From Bacillota bacterium (GTDB lineage Bacteria; Bacillota; Clostridia; Peptostreptococcales; Anaerovoracaceae), in the NCBI GenBank assembly GCA_022793975.1, contig JAAWDW010000047.1, positions 1 to 12,038 of the forward strand: 12,038 nucleotides of DNA. Reading direction: 5' to 3'. Of this stretch, positions 6,343 to 12,038 are shown one piece after another. Numbering within the stretch: the stretch's first letter is position 1; each line of letters begins with the position of its first letter. Below the pieces are notes generated by a model, which worked only from the letters and a program-made list of their open reading frames with translations, ran no database searches and was not told the DNA's origin. The translations under genes were made by a program, and so were the position numbers.

Positions 6343-7650
6343 TTAGGCTATGCCCTTTGTATGTTCAACTCCAAGCTCTTCTGCCCAAACCGGATCTCTG
6401 TAAACCTTTGACGGAATAAACGCTCCGACTGCCGCACATATTGCTGCCGGAATAACCCAGCCGAGCGAAAGCGCACTTAAAGGAAGCATTTCACCGAGAG
6501 GAGTGAAGTCCTGAATAATAGCAAATACGAGTGCACCGTACGAACCTGCGATAAATATATTGTCGTTCTTAATTTTGTTTGTAAAGAGAGTAAGAACAAT
6601 GAGTACGAGGAACGGCGGGAAGCAAAGCGAGAGGAACGGACCTGCTATAGCGAGAATCTTATTTACGCCCATAATTGACATAACAACGCCGACGATACAG
6701 TAAGCCGCAACATAAAATTCATACTTAACCTTATCCTTAGTATACATCATCCAGTACTGCGAACCGCCCGATGATGAACTTATCGCAGTTGTGAGGCAGG
6801 CCAGCAGCACTACAAGTGCGAAGATTGCAAGCCCGATTCTTCCGAGAAGCCTTTCAACAATTACCGATACAAGAGCAGTTGATGTGATTGCATCAGGAGT
6901 GAATTCCTGTGAAAGCTGAGCTCCGAGAATAAAAAGCCCACCATAAATAACTACCATACATACACAAGCTATAATACCTGCTTTTACCAGAATCTTTGAC
7001 ATCACTTTATTTTCTTTAAATCCGGCTGCCTGGCATCCTACTATATAAACAATAGCAAGTGTCGGTGCTCCCATAGCATCTGTTGTCTGATATCCCTGAA
7101 TAACGCCTTCCGCAAAGAGATTATCAATCTGCGGCTCACTTGCCATTTGGCCAAGTGGAGTAATGAGACCTTTGACAACGATTATAAGGATCAATACTAT
7201 AAGTCCCGGCGTCAGATATTTTCCTACAATATCTACCACCTTACCTGGTTTTACTGCGAGCAGGAATGTAATTATAAAGAAAACTACCGAAAATGCGAGA
7301 GTCGGAATTTCCGGAAAAAGTGGTTTAATGCCTATTTCAAAACAAGTAGCACAAGTACGTGGTACTATACAGAGGAAGCCGATAAACTGACCCATAATCG
7401 TAGTAAATACAAACATCGGTCTGCCGCATCTTACAAGTGTCGACATCTTCTGGTCAGGTCTTTTTGATTCGGCAACAAGACCCAGGGCCGAGAATACTGC
7501 GTCCAAAATAATAAACATAACAAATCCGATTAAAACTTTTCCCGATTCAAGTCCCATATATGAAGGGAATATCAGGTTTCCTGCGCCGAACAATGCGGCG
7601 AAGAACGCAAGACCGACTGCGGCGGCTTGCTTGTTAATACCTTTTTCCAT
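6343..7650 (-). CDS. brnQ: Branched-chain amino acid carrier protein (LIVCS family)
   Basis: This 435-residue, strongly hydrophobic protein with about 12 predicted membrane helices is a cation-coupled importer of leucine, isoleucine and valine. The N-terminus has the family pattern GLAFFAALFGAGNLIFPSYMG (residues 13-33), with GAGNLIFP at 22-29. Further typical features are the GYQTTDAMGAPTLAI stretch and the SSSSGGSQYW region in the second half. Length matches BrnQ. The ATG at 7650 is preceded by AAAGGAG with an 8-nt spacer, and a promoter lies at 7700-7729. The aminotransferase gene follows after 43 nt, pairing uptake with the first catabolic step. Confidence 0.94.
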   Translation of the reverse strand: MEKGINKQAAAVGLAFFAALFGAGNLIFPSYMGLESGKVLIGFVMFIILDAVFSALGLVAESKRPDQKMSTLVRCGRPMFVFTTIMGQFIGFLCIVPRTCATCFEIGIKPLFPEIPTLAFSVVFFIITFLLAVKPGKVVDIVGKYLTPGLIVLILIIVVKGLITPLGQMASEPQIDNLFAEGVIQGYQTTDAMGAPTLAIVYIVGCQAAGFKENKVMSKILVKAGIIACVCMVVIYGGLFILGAQLSQEFTPDAITSTALVSVIVERLLGRIGLAIFALVVLLACLTTAISSSSGGSQYWMMYTKDKVKYEFYVAAYCIVGVVMSIMGVNKILAIAGPFLSLCFPPFLVLIVLTLFTNKIKNDNIFIAGSYGALVFAIIQDFTPLGEMLPLSALSLGWVIPAAICAAVGAFIPSKVYRDPVWAEELGVEHTKGIA

Positions 7651-7699
7651 AGTGTAAGCTCCTTTCTTTTAAGCGTATGCCTCACACTTAATTTTCTAA

Positions 7700-7729
7700 A
7701 GTATAGCTTACCTTTTTTAAACATTTCAA
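7700..7729 (-). promoter_or_regulatory. Promoter of brnQ
   Basis: On the minus strand the boxes are TTGAAA (7729-7724) and TATACT (7705-7700) with an 18-bp spacer. The upstream half shares the sequence TTTGAAAT-GTTTAAAAA with the CoA-transferase promoter at 11357-11385. Confidence 0.65.
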
Positions 7730-7762
7730 ATTGTGTATGAATATACATTTATACTCATATTT

Positions 7763-9079
7763 CTATACTCTTTCAAAAATTTTTTCCGATAATTCTGAAT
7801 ATTCCGCTTTCATCAAAATTTTTTTCATTTTTTTGCCTTCTTTAAATGCATACAGTCCCAAAACAATAGATGCGGCACACATTGCGGCGCTGATTGCAAG
7901 GATTACATTAAAGCTGCCTCCGCACAGATCCACAATCATACCCATAAGCGGACTTACCGCCGCTCCCGCAAGCGATGTGAACACACATATAGAACCATAA
8001 ATTTTCATAAAATTTTTCATTCCGAACACTTCTATAACAACCAGCGGGCTTCCTACTGTTGACGCTGCATATATTGAGCCAACAAGCACTATGCCTATGC
8101 AAAGAAGCGGCACGGAGCGCCCTCCGGAAACAAGAAGTATTATAAGGCCGATAAGCGGCACAAACGGTCCGAGCGTAACAAGAAAAATAGGATTTCTGTC
8201 TGCGGCAAATCCGATAGTATTCTTGCCTATAAGTGATCCTATCTGCGCTGCCCCCGCAAGCGATGCCGCAAATGTTATCGACATTCCGAGCGAAGATGCG
8301 TACGATGCAACATACGGTACAAAACAGCAGGTGCAGACAAAGCAGCTTATAGCACCCGTTACCGCAAAAAATGCCTTTGATCTTACAGCATCCCTATATT
8401 CTATACTAATTTCATTCTGCCGGTTGCTTCGGTCGTTTTCTTCTTCAAAGTTTCTATTTTTTCCGCTGTACGGTTCCAGTCCTTTATCTTCAGGAAAATC
8501 TTTAAAAACAAAGACTGCAAAAGGTATCGCAAGCAGCAAAATTATCGCACCGTACATCATATACGCCACTTCCCAGCCATACAGTTCCATCACTTTACCC
8601 GCTATCGGATTGATAATAATCCCGCTGACACCTGCCATCGATGAGCTAAATCCGATAAAAAATGACGTGTTTGTCTTAAACCAGCGTGTAATCGCAACAG
8701 TTGCCACGATTGACTGTGTAAGAGACACTACGACTCCGAGAAGCGCTCCTGTTATATAAAACATCCATACATCTGTGAACTGCGCCTGCGCAAAATAACA
8801 GCCAGACTGTAGCAGTAAAAGCGCCGTTACTGCAAGTTTAAGACTGTATTTTTCCACAAAAGGAGTCATAATTTTCACTCCGATTCCTGCCGTCAGCGAC
8901 ATACAGGTAAACGATATTACAAATACCCCTCTGCTGACTCCTATCGCTTCACTTACAGGAGTATAAAATACTCCCGCACATCCAAATGCAAGAGATACGC
9001 TTGTTGCGGAAAATATGCAACAGCAGGCTACAATCAAATATCCGTAATGAAAGCCTCTCTTTTTTTCAATTTCAGTCAT
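7763..9079 (-). CDS. MFS transporter, monocarboxylate/oxalate-formate antiporter-like
   Basis: This 438-residue membrane protein of the major facilitator superfamily has about 12 hydrophobic segments. The central cytoplasmic loop is charged (about residues 193-235). The TRWF at 131-134 followed by a glycine/serine-rich helix (FIGFSSSMAGVSGII) resembles the monocarboxylate and oxalate-formate carriers, so an organic acid is a plausible substrate; this is not proven. I place the start at 9079 because GAGGTG lies about 10 nt upstream. An in-frame ATG at 9124 would add 15 residues, but it has no Shine-Dalgarno and sits inside a large hairpin (9111-9150). The gene lies between the broken gntR-type gene and brnQ, all on the minus strand. 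No terminator is visible after its stop. Confidence 0.87.
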   Translation of the reverse strand: MTEIEKKRGFHYGYLIVACCCIFSATSVSLAFGCAGVFYTPVSEAIGVSRGVFVISFTCMSLTAGIGVKIMTPFVEKYSLKLAVTALLLLQSGCYFAQAQFTDVWMFYITGALLGVVVSLTQSIVATVAITRWFKTNTSFFIGFSSSMAGVSGIIINPIAGKVMELYGWEVAYMMYGAIILLLAIPFAVFVFKDFPEDKGLEPYSGKNRNFEEENDRSNRQNEISIEYRDAVRSKAFFAVTGAISCFVCTCCFVPYVASYASSLGMSITFAASLAGAAQIGSLIGKNTIGFAADRNPIFLVTLGPFVPLIGLIILLVSGGRSVPLLCIGIVLVGSIYAASTVGSPLVVIEVFGMKNFMKIYGSICVFTSLAGAAVSPLMGMIVDLCGGSFNVILAISAAMCAASIVLGLYAFKEGKKMKKILMKAEYSELSEKIFERV

Positions 9080-9110
9080 ATGATCTTGGCACCTCATTTC
9101 TGAATAATTA

Positions 9111-9150
9111 TAAACCGAGGTCATCGGTATTTATCCGACGCCTCGGTTTA
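9111..9150 (-). promoter_or_regulatory. Large hairpin in the MFS transporter leader
   Basis: Outer arms TAAACCGAGG (9111-9120) and CCTCGGTTTA (9141-9150) are perfectly complementary. The inner arms 9122-9127 and 9135-9140 extend the stem to about 16 pairs with one bulged base. One inner pair is G-U in the minus-strand RNA but A-C in the plus-strand RNA, which favours a role in the MFS transcript. No strong T run follows, so it is a poor terminator. It could be a leader structure, an mRNA stabiliser or an operator. Confidence 0.6.
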
Positions 9151-9218
9151 ATGGTAACATAATAATAAATTGTCGTTCAATTTTAATACAGAATAATGTT
9201 ATTTTACTGTTTTCTGTT

Positions 9219-9233
9219 CTTTATTAAATAAAG
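9219..9233. repeat. AT-rich 15-bp palindrome after the regulator gene
   Basis: CTTTATTAAATAAAG is perfectly self-complementary around its central base. It lies between the regulator stop (9248) and the MFS leader hairpin. It may be a protein site or chance in AT-rich sequence. Confidence 0.3.
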
Positions 9234-9247
9234 ACTATACAGCATAA

Positions 9248-9993
9248 TCAATCGAAGTTTCTTCTGTTTATATTCATGCAGAAATTAAGATGTTCGCTCA
9301 TAAGATTTTTTGCTTCTTCCGCAAAGCCGTTTTTTATTGCTCTGCTGATCGCGACATGCTGATGACCGATTTTTACAAGATTTTTAACGCTGTAATCGGA
9401 TACCTCGCTGCCTGTGATCGCTGTAAGATATGTCAGCTTTTTCTCTATCGACTTATATGCATCAATAAGAATTTTATTGCCCGATGCATTTACTATAAGC
9501 TTGTGAAATTCTCTGTCCAGTTTCGTAGTTTTGAGAAGCAGCTTTTTATCGCGTTCTTTATCGTACAGCATATACCCGCAGCAGAATTTATGTGCAAGCT
9601 CTTCAAGTTTTTCACCGTCTATAAGCCACGGATGTTCGGCACACCAATATGCGGATATCGGCTCTATCGCTTTTCTGACAAAAAACAAATCTTCAACTTC
9701 CTGCATCGTAATTTTAAATACTTTATATACACTTTGCTTTCCGGTTTCATTAAGCTCTGTTTTTATAATACCTTTGTCCGCAAGCCGGTCTATCGCTTCT
9801 CTTACAGGAGTTGTTGATATGCCAAGCTGCGATGCGATACTCGATATTATAAGTTTTTCACCGGGTTTAACCTCATTGTTAAAATAGCATCTTCTATCGC
9901 ACCCGAAACAATTTTGCTTACATTAGTAAAAGGATTCTTTTCAAGTTCTTTGTTTATATACCCTATATCAAATATTTTGTTGTCATTTCTCAT
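9248..9993 (-). pseudogene. GntR/FadR-type regulator with an effector-binding FCD domain, frameshifted
   Basis: Restoring one base gives a 248-residue GntR regulator of usual FadR-subfamily length. The first segment (from ATG 9993, MRNDNKIFDIGYINKELEKN) runs into the winged helix, VSKIVSGAIEDAIL, and then leaves frame near 9880, reaching a stop soon after. The next frame continues exactly with NNEVKPGEKLIISSIASQLG and ISTTPVREAIDRLADKGIIK, the recognition-helix region. It then runs without a stop through the FCD domain to 9248. The FCD metal-binding pattern appears intact: DREFH, HQHVAIS and EHLNF. One missing A, where ATTTTAACAAT should read ATTTTAAACAAT on the minus strand, explains the break. 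The part downstream has an ATG only at 9706, after the DNA-binding domain. The gene lies between the CoA-transferase and MFS genes and is a natural candidate regulator for them. Recent decay or a sequencing error are both possible. Confidence 0.88.
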
Positions 9994-10068
9994 AATCCTT
10001 ACTGCCCTCCCCCGCAAAAAACAGAGTGTTCTTCTTTATTTCATTCATATGTTACTGCCGCTGTTTTA

Positions 10069-11307
10069 TTACTTTACTATGTTGTTTTCCTTCATTTTTT
10101 TAATTGTTTCTTTGCTGTAACCGAGGTCTGTTAAGATTTCATCCGTGTTTTCTCCCATTTTTCCTGTCGGACGAAGCTCTCTTTTATCATAATTCGAAAG
10201 GAACATAGGAGGTACCGGCATAACTACTTTTGTTCCATCCGGGTAAGTAACTTCCTCAACATAATTGTTGACAATTGCCTGTTCATCCTTCGATACTTCG
10301 CAAGTAGGCACAGCAATATCAAACGGCATACTTATTTCCTGAAACAGCTTTTTCCACTCTGTGGAAGGCTTTTTTGCAAAAGCATCTTCCATTTTGCATC
10401 TGAGTTCTCTGTACGCTTTGTTTTCAAGAAGTGTTTCTGTCGTTTTAAACCTCGGATCACTGCATACATCATCTTCTATTCCGAGTACTTTTGTTATTCT
10501 CGGCAAATCAATTTCATAGCTCTTTACCTGATTTATGTTTACCCATCTTTCATCTGCGCAGAAATAATATCCTATGAGCGGATTTTGAATTTCCTGCGGA
10601 TCAGGATTAAGCCTCTTTCTCTCAAACTGAGTCATAACAACGCCTTGACCGTTGCACCAGATAGCACTTGAATAAAGCGAAGTTTCTACTTTTGTTCCTT
10701 TTCCATACTTTTCTCTGCCGATAACCGCAAGCAGGATCGCGCTGAAAAACGATGATGCCGTGACGGTATCTCCAAATGCGTATGTAGGATTAAACGGATA
10801 AGGTACTCCGGAAACAGACCAATCAGCGCTCATTCCTCCTCTGAGCCAGAACACTGTGGAATCATATCCCGGATCATCCTTATTCGGACCGAGCGGACCG
10901 TAACCCGTAAAATGCGCGTAAATTAAGCGCGGCAGTTTTTCCGCAAGAGTATCATAATCAAGTCCGAGACGCGCAAGACCCTGCTGCCTTACATTGGTAA
11001 CGAAAATATCCGCATTTTCAAGAAGCTTCATCATTGTTTCCTTGCCCTCCGGCGTTTTTAGATTTACGGAAATATGCTTCTTGTTTGCATTTTGTACTGT
11101 ATAAAGCGGATTGCAGTCATCTCTGGACGGAGCCTGGAAATGCGGCTCAAGAAAACGCTGTCCATCTCCTTCCATACTTTCCACTTTAACTACATCCGCA
11201 CCAAAAGTGCAGAGCAGCTCGGCCGCTGTAGGCGCCGCAACTATCGTTGATAAATCAACGACTTTTATTCCCTCAAGCGGATATTTTTTGTTATCTGCCA
11301 TAATCAT
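10069..11307 (-). CDS. Class III (CaiB/BaiF family) CoA-transferase, FldA/HadA-like
   Basis: This cytosolic enzyme moves CoA between carboxylic acids through an aspartyl intermediate. It has 412 residues, usual for family III. The N-terminus LEGIKVVDLSTIVAAPTAAE and GADVVKVE (36-43) form the CoA-binding Rossmann part. NANKKHISVNLKTPEGK (73-89) is typical, and the catalytic Asp is probably D149 in DDPGYDSTVF. The C-terminal part (EISMPFDIAVPTCEVSKDEQ) and NPLIGYY resemble phenyllactate and 2-hydroxyisocaproate CoA-transferases more than formyl-CoA transferase; this is from memory of the families. The ATG at 11307 follows AGGAGG by 4 nt, and an ATG at 11301 (MADNKK) is 10 nt from it and equally possible. 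A good promoter lies at 11357-11385. The broken regulator gene begins 75 nt after its stop. No 2-hydroxyacyl-CoA dehydratase genes are in the window. Confidence 0.9.
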   Translation of the reverse strand: MIMADNKKYPLEGIKVVDLSTIVAAPTAAELLCTFGADVVKVESMEGDGQRFLEPHFQAPSRDDCNPLYTVQNANKKHISVNLKTPEGKETMMKLLENADIFVTNVRQQGLARLGLDYDTLAEKLPRLIYAHFTGYGPLGPNKDDPGYDSTVFWLRGGMSADWSVSGVPYPFNPTYAFGDTVTASSFFSAILLAVIGREKYGKGTKVETSLYSSAIWCNGQGVVMTQFERKRLNPDPQEIQNPLIGYYFCADERWVNINQVKSYEIDLPRITKVLGIEDDVCSDPRFKTTETLLENKAYRELRCKMEDAFAKKPSTEWKKLFQEISMPFDIAVPTCEVSKDEQAIVNNYVEEVTYPDGTKVVMPVPPMFLSNYDKRELRPTGKMGENTDEILTDLGYSKETIKKMKENNIVK

Positions 11308-11356
11308 ATTACCTCCTATAAATTTTTATTGCAACTATCATACTTTCCCATTTTAA

Positions 11357-11385
11357 ATTATATCTGAATTTTTAAACAATTTCAA
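11357..11385 (-). promoter_or_regulatory. Promoter of the CoA-transferase gene
   Basis: On the minus strand the -35 box is TTGAAA (11385-11380) and the -10 box is TATAAT (11362-11357), with a 17-bp spacer. Transcription would start near 11350, giving a leader of about 43 nt. It diverges from the yhbY-type promoter. Confidence 0.72.
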
Positions 11386-11449
11386 AGTAAGTCGAATTTT
11401 ATCGTTTTAAGCTGATATTCTTATTGTTTCGGAAAATTTTAAAGGAGCT

Positions 11450-11479
11450 TTGTCTTTTTACATCTTTATATGATATAAT
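11450..11479 (+). promoter_or_regulatory. Promoter of the YhbY-type gene
   Basis: TTGTCT (11450-11455) and TATAAT (11474-11479) are 18 bp apart, with TG extending the -10. Because this promoter lies inside the longer reading frame that opens at 11424, it supports the shorter protein starting at 11517. Confidence 0.68.
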
Positions 11480-11516
11480 TTTTAAATATGGTAAATATAC
11501 GATAGGAGAGATTCAT

Positions 11517-11822
11517 ATGATTACAAGCAAACAGAGAAGTTTTCTTAAAGGACTCGCGCACGAACTTGATCCGATTGTAATGATCGGCAAAGGCGGTCTT
11601 ACGGAAAATGTAATAAAAGAGATGAACACTTGCCTTGATACACGTGAACTTATAAAAGTAAAGCTACAGGAAGGCGCGGAACTTGATCCTAAAGAAACAG
11701 CAAACCGCGCCGCAGATATGCTCGATGCGGAATTTGTGCAAGCAATCGGACGTAAATTTGTACTTTACAGATATTCCAAGGCAAAAGCCAAAGAAGGAAA
11801 GCAAATTGTGCTGCCTAAATAA
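11517..11822 (+). CDS. YhbY family (CRM domain) ribosome-associated RNA-binding protein
   Basis: This 101-residue protein matches the length of bacterial YhbY proteins, small RNA-binding proteins linked to large ribosomal subunit assembly. The whole protein is one CRM domain: MITSKQRSFLKGLAHELDPI, the GxxG-type loop MIGKGGLTENVI (residues 22-33), then TRELIKVKL and FVQAIGRKFVLYR. The C-terminus is basic. I chose ATG 11517 because AGGAGAG lies 6 nt upstream and a promoter ends at 11479; an upstream in-frame ATG at 11424 precedes that promoter and adds 31 unrelated residues. In many Firmicutes this gene sits beside nadD, but the next gene here starts 200 nt later with its own signals. Confidence 0.94.
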   Translation: MITSKQRSFLKGLAHELDPIVMIGKGGLTENVIKEMNTCLDTRELIKVKLQEGAELDPKETANRAADMLDAEFVQAIGRKFVLYRYSKAKAKEGKQIVLPK

Positions 11823-11931
11823 TCTTGACAACATAAGCTATACTTTATACTAATCACAATATCTCAGTCTGCTGCAAATCCGCTATTTTAAAAAATTTTG
11901 TGAAAATCATATACAAAAATTAAAATAAGTG

Positions 11932-11960
11932 TTTACCTTTGACAGTTTAAGGTATATACT
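11932..11960 (+). promoter_or_regulatory. Candidate promoter for the gene starting at 12022
   Basis: TTTACC (11932-11937) and TATACT (11955-11960) are 17 bp apart. An overlapping TTGACA (11939-11944) with TATGTT 17 bp on is an alternative. The rest of the AT-rich gap from 11823 shows no ORF and no convincing terminator for the preceding gene. Confidence 0.45.
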
Positions 11961-12021
11961 CTATGTTGTACTTTATTTTGATTTATATATAATTATCATA
12001 CACTATCTAGGAGGTATTATT

Positions 12022-12038
12022 ATGAGTATTGCTTTTAC
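12022..12038 (+). CDS. Start of an unidentified gene (runs off the right edge)
   Basis: Only MSIAF and part of a sixth codon are present. The ATG follows AGGAGG (12009-12014) with a 7-nt spacer, a strong translation signal. Too little is visible to suggest a product. Confidence 0.7.

Noticed and set aside
8091..8759. A 222-codon plus-strand reading frame opposite the MFS gene.
   Set aside because: It is antisense to a clear transporter, has low-complexity composition and no ribosome binding site.
9080..9124. The longer MFS reading frame starting at ATG 9124.
   Set aside because: It has no Shine-Dalgarno, lies in the 9111-9150 hairpin and adds residues before the typical N-terminus; ATG 9079 has GAGGTG upstream.
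9290..9817. A 175-codon plus-strand reading frame opposite the regulator gene.
   Set aside because: It mirrors the FCD domain coding strand, is rich in Phe/Cys/Tyr as expected for a shadow frame, and has no translation signals.
9860..9900. Programmed ribosomal frameshifting as the explanation for the two-frame GntR gene.
   Set aside because: The zero-frame sequence ATT TTA ACA does not form a canonical slippery heptamer, and no stimulatory stem is evident. FadR-type regulators are not known to use frameshifting.
11424..11516. An upstream ATG extending the YhbY-type protein by 31 residues.
   Set aside because: It precedes the extended -10 promoter at 11474-11479, and family members begin near MITSKQR.

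Overview
The window looks like chromosomal DNA of a low-to-moderate GC, Gram-positive anaerobe of the class Clostridia. The pointers are strong AGGAGG-type ribosome binding sites, TTGACA/TATAAT-like promoters, a CCA-encoding tRNA, a BlaI/BlaR1-type pair, BrnQ, and a FldA/HadA-like CoA-transferase. No phage or transposase genes are visible.

Left part (1-2000). The 3' portion of an ABC-F ATPase gene of the Lsa/Vga/CplR type (ribosome protection against antibiotics) runs in from the left edge. Behind it is a compact locus that I read as a type I toxin-antitoxin module. A 30-codon single-helix peptide of the holin-like toxin type lies on the minus strand (1565-1657), under a hairpin that can hide its Shine-Dalgarno sequence. 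A convergent small RNA on the plus strand (about 1474-1560) ends in a clear terminator overlapping the toxin's 3' region. Both transcripts would start with nearly the same sequence, because the locus is bounded by inverted repeats. A minus-strand tRNA-Arg(CCT), with its own promoter and terminator, follows.

Middle (2030-5060). A two-gene plus-strand operon encodes a BlaI/MecI-type repressor and a BlaR1/MecR1-type M56 membrane metallopeptidase. Two near-identical 17-bp operators lie in and just after the promoter. The peptidase's large extracellular part is not recognisably a penicillin-binding domain, and no beta-lactamase gene is nearby. A bidirectional terminator closes the operon.

Right-centre (5109-11307). 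Five minus-strand genes lie in the order of transcription: class III CoA-transferase, GntR/FadR-type regulator, MFS transporter, BrnQ branched-chain amino acid carrier, and class I aminotransferase. Promoters are visible before the CoA-transferase and before brnQ. Together they suggest amino acid uptake, transamination to a 2-oxo acid, CoA transfer to a (hydroxy)acid and carboxylate transport, as in reductive amino acid fermentation. No dehydrogenase or dehydratase is in the window, so this is inference. The regulator gene carries a one-base deletion that separates its DNA-binding helices from its effector domain, so it is broken as written.

Right edge (11424-12038). A YhbY-type RNA-binding protein gene with its own promoter is followed by the first codons of another gene that runs off the window.
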